Below the pieces are notes generated by a model. It saw only the letters and a program-made list of their open reading frames with translations, ran no database searches and was not told the DNA's origin. From Cylicocyclus nassatus (taxonomy: Eukaryota > Nematoda > Chromadorea > Rhabditida > Strongylidae), in NCBI GenBank assembly GCA_958299035.1, contig CATQJL010000001.1, positions 80,807,594 to 80,871,593 on the forward strand: a DNA stretch of 64,000 nt, read 5' to 3'. The position numbers were made by a program, and so were the translations under genes. Below, piece after piece: positions 35,121 through 46,448 of the stretch (the stretch's first letter is position 1; the number at the start of each line of letters is the position of its first letter).

Positions 35121-35449
35121 ACCGCACGGACTGCACAAACGCGGCGGACCAGGCGCGGCTAAAATGTTGCGAGAGCACGCTCGTATTATGATAAATTGGC
35201 ACTGGGGCAAGCGTTTAACCTCGCGGCGCGTGCTTTGCAGTGATGTCCAGTGCGTGCAGTCAACGAATCAACGATAGGTTTGACGATTGGCTGCGTCGGA
35301 ACAAGAACAGATTCAACCTCGTCTATGTATCTTATGCGATTATGTCTTGAGATCCAACCGTAAGCAACTTGAAGTTGAAACAAAATATTGAAATGTGACT
35401 GGATTTCAATTCCTTGCGATTGGGGCCCTAAGAATTTTAATTTATTTTT

Positions 35450-35871
35450 AGACCAGTGCGTCACCTCTGCTTCGCAGAGGTTCGCACTGGCTCTACTATC
35501 CGTGCCTTCTTCGTGATCGCATAATAATGACTTTGAAACTCACCGCGCTATGCTGAACATCACGAATGAATTGTAAACAACCATTTATTTTTAGTGCTTT
35601 TCCATGTAAGATTGGTAATTTTGGGAGAAAAAATTTTCCCGCAGAAAAACAAATGCGATTTTGAATGGTTTACTGAATTTAATTTGGCTTTATATTCGCC
35701 ATAAGGATAAACACCACTTTGGGCTACATATCTATTTAAAAATCCTCTCAATTTTTATAGAAAAACCTTGGCAAATCGACAGTTTGCTCACTTACATCTT
35801 TTTGGCGCCAATTTTGTGTAAAGATTGACTTTCTGCTTACTTTTTGAGCTGAAGTCAATGTTTTTCGGATT
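35450..35871 (+). repeat. Dispersed repeat B, left part (interrupted)
   Basis: Begins with a nested hairpin: CCAGTGCG and CGCACTGG enclose CCTCTGC-TTC-GCAGAGG (35453-35490). The sequence that follows, together with 36639-36860, lines up with 43660-44310 in the same orientation, where no foldback is present. The other end carries ACAGACACACAGAC-type tracts. The hairpin next to a CTAA in reverse orientation is reminiscent of a Helitron 3' end, but I cannot confirm this. Confidence 0.6.
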
Positions 35872-36638
35872 TATAGGGGCCTGCAGGATTGCGAGAGTCG
35901 GACGTGCGTACGGCCATTGCGCCGCGCACGTCGTATATCACTGGGTCGTACTCGATTTAGGCTGGATAGGTGAGATTTTTTTGTTTTTCTTCTCATTTCT
36001 CGCCTTCTTTTCTTTTCAGGCGGCGAACATATGTTGGTGCAGAGGAGTTTAAGATCTAGATTAAGGTGAGGTGCAGGATTATGCTCAATACGGGCCAATA
36101 TTGTGGACTTTTCACCCCTGCTTTGAAGAATGTAGAGTTTTCTGTTCTGGCTGTCCGATTATGTTCGATTTTTCGTCCTGCCTGCCCGGTTACGAAACTC
36201 CGTTTTATTTGCAACGTCTGGTCTACCTCATCTTGCATCATGCGCGTCATCACAATCATAATCATTGTCATCATCATCATCATCATCATCATCATCACAA
36301 GCAATATGCAAGATAAGGTAGAATAGACGGTAGAAATAGAACAGTTTGCTGTAACAGGGCAGCCAGGACAGAAAATCCAACATCTCAACCAGCAGGCATG
36401 GAAGGTCTGCAATATTGAGTCCGTATTGAGCATAATCCTGCACCTCACCTTAATTCAGATCTTAAACTCCTCCGCACCAACATGTGCTCACCGTCTGAAA
36501 AGAAAAGAAGGCGTGAAATGTAAAGAAAAACAGAAAAAACCTATCTAGCCTTAATCGACTACGACCCAGCGATATCAGGCGTGCGCGGCGCAAAGGCCGT
36601 ACGCGCGTCCGACTCTCGCGATCCTGCAGGCCCCTATA
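35872..36638. mobile_element. Foldback element with (CAT)n loop and intron-like segment
   Basis: Arms of about 380 bp are inverted copies (coordinate sum 72510): TATAGGGGCCTGCAGGAT at one end, ATCCTGCAGGCCCCTATA at the other. The loop holds a (CAT)n microsatellite at about 36266-36299. The left arm carries an intron-like segment, GTGAG at 35970 to TTTTCAG at 36019, 50 nt long; the right arm has its mirror image. Overlapping frames on both strands are products of the symmetry. It is inserted in dispersed repeat B. Confidence 0.78.
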
Positions 36639-36860
36639 CTTGCTGAACAAATCCACGGCTTTGCAAAAAGCCCAACTACCGACAGATTTTGGCGGGCCAA
36701 AAGTTGCGTGGACCCGTTTGGCGCTCAGTTTTCACAGGTTCCACTAATCGGATCTAGCTCAAGATCTTTGATGGAAGTCGCTGTACGAATTTCGTGACAG
36801 ACAGAAGTACACACAGACACACAGACAAACAGACGTAAACACCCTTAGCCCGTTGTTATT
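36639..36860 (+). repeat. Dispersed repeat B, right part
   Basis: Continues repeat B after the foldback: GGCTTTGCAAAAAGCCC, then CGCTGTACGAATTTCGTGACAG, a CACACAGACACACAGAC tract, and AACACCCTTAGCCC. The same sequence of words is found at 44040-44300. The (CAGA)-type tract resembles that of the hairpin element in PLE1. Confidence 0.6.
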
Positions 36861-39800
36861 GAGTCATAGATTATCTGAAGATCTGTGCGGCTATGCCTGT
36901 TCAAATAAGCAACTAGGAAACGTAAAATGGCACTATTCGGTTGTTTTTGGTTTAGAATTTATGCAGAACTGTAAATAGTGATGCATGCTAAGAAATTTGA
37001 TCTACTTTAGGAGAGAATGGCTTGTTCATCGTCGTTACGTTTTTCAGTTCTCTCTTTTGGTAATGATAAGCCTTGTTGCCATCGACGATCACCGGCGCAT
37101 TTTTTGGTAGAAAGAAGCAAAACAACAGCCAAAGACCTTGTGGATTTTCGGTACTGACCCCACACGCACATCCAAAGTGTCCGTCACACTAAAAAAAACT
37201 TATGAAAGTGTCCGTCACACTAAAAAAACTTGAGAAAAGTTTTTCTCGTTTTACTCTCTAAAGGGCTACGTGGCAGAAGAGGTAGGTAAGCATGCTTACC
37301 TTATATAAGGTGTGGGATCAAATTTGCACCCTTACTCTCATTTGCTTGAAAGCTTTCTTTGAGTCACGTCTTTAAGGCATGTTAACGGAGTGCAAAAGAC
37401 TGACCACCGGCACCTTCATCTTTTCGGTCCATGCGCCAACCTTCCACTTCATAGGTGGGAGAACGTTTTGTGGTCTTGTCAAGAATGTGACAAGTAGGCA
37501 AGAGAACAACCGATGTGGTGACCGTGCAGGGTATTGTCCAGCGCATTTAGCGTGGGGGGGGGGGGGAAGACGGGAGGCACAATCACGTCTGACGTTGAAA
37601 AATTTATACTAATTCTTCTGTCTTAAAATGCACCTACTGGGAGAAAGTTTTTCAAAGATTTTAAACTTTTGATAACTTCGTCCTCGTTTTTCACACTCTA
37701 AAGGGATTGTCGATGAGAGATACAACTAAATATTTTCAAAAAAAATAGTTACATCAGAGAAAAAGCCAAGGTCTCACAAGAAAAATGAAAATTTGAGTAT
37801 GCTCACAAAACTGTTGTAAACATACTGACTTTCTGCGCATTTGCGACAGCAATCAAACGATGGATAAATTATGGCCAACCTCATTAAATAAACGTCGAAG
37901 ATTTTACTATGCTTTCAGAATTTTATTTGATTGTAAAGAAATGTCATTTTCCCTAGTTTTTTTTGGTTAAAGAATATTTCTGAGGGACCAGAGTATGTGT
38001 AAGATCGGTTGACTTAATGATTTCGGTCGCCTATGCGAATTCTATCAACGCTGCAGACGATTTTTTGCCTACCGCTCAATATTTCTTGTTGGGCACATTA
38101 GTGTAAATTAGAATATAAATTTTGGTCGAGCAAAAAGCATGCAAAAAGGGCTTATAGAAGTGAAATACCTATTTCTTTTTCTTTCATCAAACCCAAATGA
38201 CCTGAAACGAGAGATCAGACTTTTTACTGTCAATCGCTAAATAGCGAAATCTTGTATATATTGAGATACCAAATTGCTCAACTTGCATCAATCACAGCAT
38301 GAAAACGAAGAAAAGTCAAAGAAGGATGCCATCAAAAATTTAACCATAATAAGGCGTAATCATTCTTCACCGAGAAAAAAATTCTGAGCAGTTAACATGT
38401 GATGGTAGAAACGTTGAACAGTTCCTCAAAATTGCGAATAAAAGCCAAGAAAAAAATTGCAGGTGCGATTATGGATAAGAGCATAAACCTGCTACAAGCA
38501 GGAACAAGTAAGACTTTTTGTTAGAATCCTGAGGGTGGAAATCCGATTTTTTGCGTCAACAGTTGCTTTAAGGTTTGTCTTGCGCTACCAAAGGGAATCT
38601 GCCACACATTTTTGGTCTCGACCTGTTGCTTTGCATAAAAAGTGAATTCTCTTCTTTCCAACGTAATGAATAGAAAAAGTGTAACATTATTCGCCAATCT
38701 AATATATTGAGTTGACGAATAATTTCTGTTTATTTCAAATTCTTTTAAATTTGTAAAAAAAATCTCACGTTCAAGACATGTTGACGAGCTCCAAGGCTAA
38801 ATGACGAGCTCCAAACATAAACCCATCAGTACTGTCACATTTGCTGATTAAGAGAGACAAGACGATGTGGTAATCGGTCATAATATAATCCATAATTTTT
38901 TGACGAAAATGAGGGAATGCACAACTATGTGCGCACATCATCCAATTTTGTGGTTGAATTTCTTTCGCTAGTTGGTTCACATTTGCAAAAATAGAAGAAA
39001 AACCCGGAGGCAAGGAAATATCAAAAATTATCCAAGAATGCTTACAAAAGTGTCGTAAACTTGCTACTTAACTGGACTCGAGTATGTAGTTGGCGAGCAA
39101 GTTAGGTAGGTAGGTATTGAGATGTATTCAATTGTATTGTGTTACTGGCTAGACTTTGTGTTACCCTTTCTGTGGTTTTTCAATGGCGCACTTTGAGTGC
39201 ATATAATAAGTAAACAATATACATAATTGTGCATTTGTGACATTTATCATGCTGATTGGAAATTTCAAGCTTCGGATTTTTCTAGAGTCACAAAGAAAGG
39301 GTGTAACAAAAGTCCTCAATTTCTCCATCAACGTAACATAAGGCTGAATGCTTATCTGTATTTTGTCTGCTTGATGTGTGTACGGATGTTGCAAATGAAA
39401 AATTATCCATATCTGAACAAATTTGAACTAAAATTTGACACCATTACTTTGAGCGAATGTCATAGGCTACTTTTTTGTCGTAAATTTATCGATTTCATTG
39501 ATTTTCCGCAAAATTTGTGTTAATGCTGAGATAAGCATCGATGGAAAAGCGAGCATGATGATGCATTTTAGGGATATATATCCGTCATATTTTGCAGGAA
39601 AAAAGCCCAAAAGCGCCCAAAAATGCCCAAAAAAAACTCGAAAAAAGCAAAAAAACGGAAAAGCCCAAAAAAGTCCGAAAGCGCCAGAACGACCACTTTA
39701 CAAGGATTGGTGCTGGAGCATTAGTTTCGGAAACATAATGGATACTAGAACAACTAGGTTTGAAGAATAATCAAAGATAAGGACTGCCTTGCAAACACAA

Positions 39801-40100
39801 CACTATGTTCTAGCTCCAAAACTTGCGAGGGAGCGTTCTGGCTCTTTCTGGCTTTTACCCCTTCACTTTGAGGCCAAACTCCGGATGATCCCCTTCACCT
39901 GGGCTGAGGTTGGGATTGTACTCTGAGGAATGATAAAAATCGTTATCAAAATTTTTTGCACACTAAGTACCTCAAACAACAAGTACACTCATAAATTTAC
40001 AAAAGAAACGGTATTTATGTTTATTCATACTATTTATTTATCCTCGTAGCATTCATTTGGAGAGCAGAAAGTGAGTACAAAAAATCAGTTGATTTTCAAA
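36861..40100. other. Unassigned DNA
   Basis: No gene recognised. Notable sequence: a tandem pair of GTGTCCGTCACACTAAAAAAA units at 37168-37232; a G-run at 37553-37566; a weak relative of the ATCGATTTT hairpin family at 39440-39545; and an A-rich AAAAGCCCAAAAG-type tract at 39600-39680 that creates a lysine-rich but meaningless frame. Confidence 0.4.
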
Positions 40101-40170
40101 GTACATAAAATCCCTCATATCTCGCGGCACAGAAGATCTAGAAAAAGCCGACGGTTTACGTCGATTTTCC

Positions 40171-40494
40171 ATGATCTCAGGTATGAGGCATGTTAGGGCT
40201 TTTTGCTTCCCAGCTTCAAAAAACATTTCCTCCGGTGACCCATGGAAGCCAACACATTGTAAGAGCGAGGTGGAGCAAGCCAATAGTAAAAAATGTGCTG
40301 AGGATGAACATCAAAAATCTGGAAAGACCAAACTGACCTCGACGACGCACTTAAAAAACTGTGGGAAGTTGGTGAATTTCTACACCTTCACACAAAAACC
40401 CGCCCATTTCTGGAATCCGTACTCTACAAAACCTAGTGGTGAAGAAGGTCACATTCGTGAAAACGCCCTAGACTCACCTAATTGTAAAGAATGA
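40171..40494 (+). other. Possible 5' part of the hAT-like gene
   Basis: A 107-aa frame in the right position upstream of a hAT transposase relic. It contains spaced Cys and His (KCAEDEHQKSGK, TTHLKNCGK) that could be a decayed BED-type zinc finger, the usual N-terminus of hAT transposases, but the spacing is not canonical. It may equally be chance. Confidence 0.25.
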
Positions 40495-40609
40495 TTGGAT
40501 TTAATGAATCAAAAACATTGAGGCATTCAGAAGAACAGCATGTTATTGAAAATCCCTTCAAGGTTTTGGAAAGGTTGGCAGTCTGAAGAAAAAACGGCAG
40601 AATACTTCA

Positions 40610-41676
40610 AATTGCAAATGACTCGCATGTGTTCCAGTTCAATAGCGAGGCAGAACGAGAATCTTACGCCGACGAAAATGTATCGACATTGATAAGAGTT
40701 GATGCGCGAAACTCTCTGATTTCGTACATCAGACGTCTAAGCAGATTGCTTAGTTTCAATGAGGAAATGTCCAGGAAGTACATTGCTAATCTTCAGGTTG
40801 CTGAAGATTTTAAGGCTGCTGAATTCAAGAACATGGATATGAACAAAAGGAAGGTGTTAGTACAAAGCACAGCTACTGCTCTTAGAGCCCGACTGAAGTA
40901 CGAACCCAACTCTGTGCTTTATGCTGCTGGAAGTTTTTCGCCTTGTGACATTATGACCTATGATATTGAAACCAACGCGCAGCATAGTATCTACTTTTTT
41001 TCGGCTATTCCGCAGATGCTGTTGAAGAAGAAGTTGAGCAGCTTTCTCGCCAGCTAACAAGACGTATGCCAGAGGAGGTGAAGCCAGAGTTCGACAAGGC
41101 CAAAAAAGTATGCAATATTTCTTTCCCGTGTTGCGAAAGCATATGCGATCTGGGTCTTTCCCCATAACTTACCGCAAAAATCTGATGCAGTTACTAGCAA
41201 AGCTAGTTTCCATTCCGACTAGCACGGCAGAGGTGGAGAGGGGGATTTTCTATCCACTCCGCTATCAGGACGCAGAAGTCGTACAACGGTGGAGCATCTA
41301 AGCATACTTAAGGTTTGTCAGCCTGCTACTAAACATAATGTTATCTAAAAACTTCGTTCAAAGGATTGCTATAAATGGTCCAGACAGGCTGTCACCGTAT
41401 GACTTTTTGAAATATCCTAGAAGATGGTATGAAGAAACTGATCACCTACCTGCTGACTTTCCTGGTGCTATCAGAGGGCCAGGAAAAAAATCACAAAAGC
41501 GCTTAGGAGAAGAAGAACGTTTCAAATCTACTTTCCACTCAGAACGCTTTTCCATGCAAATCTACTTCTACTCCGATGACCTTTTGGAAGAAAAAGAAGA
41601 TCTTTCAGGCAGCGAACTTGTTGTCTCTGACGTTAGCGATAGTGATATTGTTGATGATGTTGTGCAGGAATTGTAA
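40610..41676 (+). pseudogene. hAT-superfamily transposase-like gene, frameshifted
   Basis: Three frames combine into one protein-like path. From about 40629, SEAERESYADENVSTLI to NAQHSIYFF. After a shift near 41000, FGYSADAVEEEVEQLS then RRMPEEVKPEFDKAKK. After another shift, STAEVERGIFYPLRYQDAEV, which matches the hAT C-terminal dimerisation motif. After two further shifts near 41280 and 41335, RIAINGPDRLSPYDFLKYPRRW then YEETDHLPADFPG, the usual post-dimerisation tail, and an acidic C-terminus ending QEL. At least four frameshifts are needed, so it is inactive unless the assembly is wrong. Upstream catalytic residues are not identifiable. No terminal repeats found. Confidence 0.7.
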
Positions 41677-41699
41677 GTTGTTCCCAACTTGTGCATCTT

Positions 41700-43060
41700 T
41701 TGGGATAAACCCTATTGCTTTCGTTTGATGCAATGAAACGGGAGCACAAATCTTTAAAAAGCTACAATATTTAAACTTCACTTATGTAAGATACATTGGC
41801 GCAACATATTGCTAACACATGACAAAGTTTATTCAGATAAATTTGTAACGCGTCCTCCTTATTCTGCCCCAACGCAAGCATGACCTAAATAAGGTGCAAA
41901 TTAGAGCTCTTCATACCACGCTTTTTTACCTTTTCTTTCTCCCTCCCCCCCCCCTAGGCACACACACCCCCTTCACCCTGGAAGTTCGGAAACAGCCAAG
42001 ACCCCCTTCACCTGGGGAGAGCCCGGCTCCCCCTATCGCACCTATGCTTGGAACGCTGATTTTAAATGTGCTTTTTTTGTATTCGCAGAGAGCCTTTGGC
42101 AGAGAAGTTATGTGCATTCTTGAGGTCAAAAAAATAACTAATGGACCCGTAAAAAATTGACCGATATAGCCATTCTAGATGTCAAATGGAAAGTAGGAAT
42201 ATTGATATATTAGGCAGAAGTAGTTTGATGTATATATTTTAGAACTTGCCGCTGCTTCAATCAAAATCTAAAAAGGCTGCAATTGATTTTACCCCGGCCA
42301 TTACCTTTCGTTTCGGCTTCAAAAATTCTCATAAGTGCTCTCGCGGAAGTGTTCCTGCAGATAGGAGCAGCAGTGGAACCAGCGCTCCAAGTTCTCACCA
42401 ACAATCTGCAGCTTGTAGTGATTGGTCACTTCGACTGACCTTCCTTGTTGGGTGTTAGATGGCACTCCTCGTCGACATGTAACATGTGAATCCCACCACA
42501 AAGGTCTAGTGTCTCCAGTTGGTGGATCCTTGTTAATAATTTTATGATATTGAAAACACATTCATGGAGAGATTATATCCGGGTTTCGGTCCTAGGCCGA
42601 TCGAGATTTTAGCGATCGAGTTTGTACTGGTCGAGGGTTTCCATAAATTGTCATGACTTTTGAGGGAAATGCTTAATAACATTACCGTTTTGCATAGTAT
42701 TCGCGCTGATAGCGTCCAGAAGATAATTTTACATGACATTAACTAGCTTACAAAGAAAATGTTCAGAACGTGGTCGAAAATCCGAAGAAGTTGCATATAA
42801 TCGTACTTGCCTTGAAACAGCAATCTGAAGAGTATTGTAAATATGAAAACATATGCAAATTTCAATCAATAGAGCTTTTTGATAGGCAGCAGAATGATTG
42901 AGTCATGTTCACGGGGTCTGTGAGTTTTTCAAATAAGGAAAAAATACACATCAGAATTTAAACACACTCTTTCAAAAAGTTGCGCTGCAGATTACTTGAC
43001 AAGGAGCAAGAATCTTCGAACTCCTTGCAGGTAGTCGTGTAGATAATGAACATATATTTA
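41700..43060. other. Unassigned DNA
   Basis: C-rich patches at 41941-42040 (CCCCCTTCACC words, also seen near 39850-39900) but no gene, RNA or bounded element recognised. Confidence 0.4.
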
Positions 43061-43065
43061 GAATA

Positions 43066-43668
43066 GGAGACGAGTGACGTAGAGGTACGGGGCGCCGCTA
43101 TGACCAAAGCTCAATCCAGCTTTTGGACCATACAGCACTTTAAGCTTCCGTAAATGACTAAAGGAATGCGGGAGGATAAAAGTACTGACTTGATAATTGA
43201 TAACAGTGACTCTCGCAAGTCACTGTAAAAGGCCTGCATAAATTCAAGTAGCCTTTTCCACTGTAGAGCAGAAGTCAGGGCCTGGCACCAGCTGGAACGG
43301 GGCAAGCTGGATATCGTTTTTGGGGCAAAAAGCAAAGGGGGTTTCGTTTTTGTGGGCGAAGACATACGGAAAATTGGCGGCGGCGACCTTTTTTTTTTTT
43401 TTTTTTTTTTTTAGTCGACGTTTCGTTTTTTGGGGGATTTTGGGGATTTTTTTAGGATTTTAGGGGGGATATCGTTGAGGATCAAAGGGGACTTCGTAAA
43501 ATTTCCCAAAAGTCAAGGGGGACTTCGTAAAAATTGGCAAATTTCAAAGGGGACTTCGTTTTCAAAATTCCCTGGTGCCAGCTCGTGCCGAGCCCTGGCA
43601 GAAGTCCTTGGCGCATTTTTACATAGAACATTAAGATTTTCAAATCCTTTATCTGTTACCAATGTGTC
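43066..43668 (+). mobile_element. tRNA-derived SINE, old copy split by a hAT MITE
   Basis: Matches the intact SINE at 55387: GACGAGTGACGTAGAGGTA (box A region), GGCGCCGCTATGACC, GGGAGGATAAAAG, CGCAAGTCACTGTAA, then after the MITE GGCGCATTTT and AATCCTTTAT. Box B is degraded here. The internal interruption is the element at 43276-43597. Confidence 0.75.
43276..43597. mobile_element. hAT-type MITE inside the SINE
   Basis: Ends CAGGGCCTGGCACCAGCTGG and, inverted, CAGGGCTCGGCACGAGCTGG; an exact 8-bp duplication GCAGAAGT flanks it (43268-43275 and 43598-43605). Both features are standard for the hAT superfamily. The 322-bp interior has a T-run (43390-43411) and several degenerate GGGGACTTCGT units, possible transposase-binding repeats. 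No ORF. Confidence 0.88.
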
Positions 43669-44310
43669 AACTCTGCTTCTCAAAAGCTCGCACTGGTTTT
43701 ACTATCTGAGTGCTACTCATTCTCGCGTAATGATGGCATTAAATTCCACCGCGCCATGATGATCGCAAATGAATTGTAAATAACTCTTGTCCAAAAGTCC
43801 TTCCTTTTGAGATTGGAAAACTTGCGTGGGTGAAACCCCCTTTAAGGCTTCTTATAACTTGGTAATCGCTTGAAGGACAATAATCGCTTTGTACATCTCT
43901 GTGCAAAAACCTTTTCAAATGCTCAGGTAAGATCTTGACAAATTGTTTGTTTACGCAACCAAAATTTTTTGGCGTCTTTCTTTAAGTGATAGTTTTTTTT
44001 CTTTTTTAAAGTCTATCGCCTGTACTTTAGCTTGTCAAATATCTATGACTTTGCAAAAAAGGGGTGATATGGACCTAATTTTGCTAAGCAAAAGATAATT
44101 GGACTCGTTTGACGCACAATTCTTACGGAATCGACTCAATGTATCCAGTCAAAGTTTGCAAAGTGGACTCTCATGATAGTAGGCATGTTTTATGCAGAAT
44201 ACAGGCTCAGGACGCTGGCTGAAACCGCTGTACGAATTGTGACAGGCAGACCTTTAGACACACATGCAAATAACACCCTTTGCCTTTTATTCTAAATTGT
44301 AATCCTTTAT
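43660..44310 (+). repeat. Dispersed repeat B, uninterrupted copy
   Basis: Same order as 35450-35871 plus 36639-36860: CTGCTTCTC, GCTCGCACTGG, TCGCGTAATGATGGC, TTTTTTGGCG, GACTTTGCAAAAA, CGCTGTACGAATTGTGACAG, then an ACACACATGC tract and AACACCCTTTGCC. It has no foldback insertion and so shows the ancestral arrangement. The hairpin at the start is degraded. Confidence 0.6.
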
Positions 44311-44562
44311 AATTGAACCGTTTCAAGGCGAGTGCGATGGATTTGCAGCTTGCTTATAATAGCTGATTTGAGTTCTGACCACCTTTATTATTAGTTAAAA
44401 AAGAACTGAACTAAAACTTTATTCAAAAACTGTGTTTTTTCTCGAAGAAAGCAAGTAATTTCATCTTTATAATGCATAGGATAGCAGGCGAAGTAAAAAT
44501 TCCCGATTTTCCAGATTTGTGAAACACAAGTTTCAGCAGTTTAGCCTAAAACCAAGTTGCCA

Positions 44563-45461
44563 CTTTACATTGCAGTTTAACAAACGAGCTCTCAGAAAAT
44601 AACCAAGAACTGCAACCCATAGTTTTTGCCACAGTCAATTTCCGGTATTTTTCTAAATTCCTGTGGTAATTTCCCGAGGGAGTTCAAGTGACCTTTAAAT
44701 AAAGCAAACAAAGTAGGGTACAAAACAATTTCCGCCCCTTCCAAACCTTGCTTTAAAAAATTTTTAAAATATTTTTTTTATCTATTCAAATTCCATATTT
44801 CGTCAACTTAAACCTCATAGAGCATCACTCGGGAAGCAACTCGGGTGTTATTCGATGCAGCACCTTTTCCTTTTCCAGAAACACGTTTTTTGTTTCTGAT
44901 TCGTAAATTTTTAGAGGACAAAATCGACAAAATTCATGTTTTTGATAACGCCCCAAGATGTATACTAAAAATTCAAAATCTGATAATTCGAACCTGGAAA
45001 CGCTCATTTCCCTTGTAAAATTAGTAGTGAATCTTAATCTATCTTTAAGAGTATCAAAAAGTGAGAATTTCTTAAAGTTTGACGAGTCTGCGTCTAGTTT
45101 AGGTCTGCTAAAATTCGATAGTGTTGTTTAAAATTTTGTCAAAAAATTATGGAGAGCCCTGGAAGGAGAAAGAAATTGTTTTGTATTTTACTTCGTTTGC
45201 TCTTTCCACAGGTTACTTGGGCTTCTTCGGAGAATCAGCACAAGAATTCAGAAAAATAGCGAAACTTGACTTTGGTAAAAAGCGTGGGTCGCCGTTTTTT
45301 GGTAATTTTCTGAGAGCTGTTTTGTTAAATTGCAATATAAGAATAACCATTTGAAAGAGCATAAAAACTGCATCAAACACTTCCAAGATCTTCTAAGGAT
45401 GTTTGTTTTGCGGAAAGTGGCGATTGTTTGAAAAATCGAAAATACTTTCGGGACGACCCAA
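44563..45461. mobile_element. Truncated mariner-type element, left arm copy
   Basis: Inverted copy of part of 46449-47468, ending in CTTTCGGGACGACCCAA at 45461. The outer terminus is absent. The frames at 44825-45007 (minus) and 45121-45354 (plus) mirror those at 46903-47085 and 46556-46789 with one or two amino-acid changes. Confidence 0.8.
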
Positions 45462-45481
45462 TAAAATAAAATAAAAAAATA

Positions 45482-46428
45482 TTAGGTTGGTTCATAATTA
45501 ATGCACGTTTTGAATTTCAACCGCAATAAGTCATACATTTTTCATTTTTATTTAGGCTTCAAAGTACCATTGGATAGAGCAAAGCAAGCTCTACAAGATG
45601 GCGATCATGTCTTTGCGCTATGCTCGATCCACGGAGAGTTCGAACTCAAAATCTAAAGATTTCCAAATGCCCAAAAAATCGAAAAAAATCAGATCTTCGT
45701 CCAAATAATTTCTACGAACCTCCCACTCGCTCACATCTATACTATTGATGTCTGATATTTATATGTGCGATTGCCGTATTTTTTCCTTGACTAGAAATTG
45801 AAAAAACGAAAATTTCCCTGATTTTCTCAAAGCAATGCTGAGCCGTTTTTGCATATGTAGTTCTATACTACAAGTCTAGGTAAGTATAACTGAGGATTTC
45901 CAGCCCATTACAAGCGGTAGTTTTCGAAAAATAACGAATTCTGATTTTTTTGTTTCAGTTTCAGTGCTAAAATCGACATTTCTCGAAAAGTATCGTTCGA
46001 AATAGGCTGAAAATTTACAGTTATGCTTACCTAGACTTGTAGTATAGAACTACATATGCAAAAACGGCTCAGCATTGCTTTGAGAAAATCAGGGAAATTT
46101 TCGTTTTTTCAATTTCTAGTCAAGAAAAAAATACGGCAATCGCACATATAAATATCAGACATCGATAGTATAGATGTGAGCGAGTGGGAGGTTCGTAGAA
46201 ATTATTTGGACGAAGGTCTGATTTTTTTCGATTTTTTGGGCATTTGGAAATCTTTAGATTTTGAGTTCGAACTCTCCGTGGATCGAGCATGGCGCAAAGA
46301 CATGATCGCCATCTTGTAGAGCTTGCTTTGCTCTATCCGATGGTACTTTGAAGCCTAAATAAAAATGAAAAATGTATGACTTATTGCGGTTGAAATTCAA
46401 AACGTGCATTAATTATGAACCAACCTAA
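45482..46428. mobile_element. Palindromic mariner-type MITE at the centre of the duplication
   Basis: The ends TTAGGTTGGTTCATAATTAA and its inverse are flanked by TA (45480-45481 and 46429-46430). The core from about 45575 to 46335 is the same palindrome as in 9829-10775, including the AGAGCAAAGCAAGCTCTAC borders and the 87-codon frame (here with in-frame stops). The outer 90 bp are unrelated. So one palindromic core is present with two different sets of mariner ends. Confidence 0.88.
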
Positions 46429-46448
46429 TATTTTTTTATTTTATTTTA

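Noticed and set aside
36071..36443. His-rich and Asp-rich frames with long homopolymeric runs
   Set aside because: They are translations of the (CAT)n microsatellite in the loop of a foldback element, open on both strands through symmetry; not genes.
39498..39770. Lysine- and proline-rich 90-aa frame
   Set aside because: It arises from an A-rich AAAAGCCCAAAAG-type low-complexity tract; no family resemblance and no gene signals.
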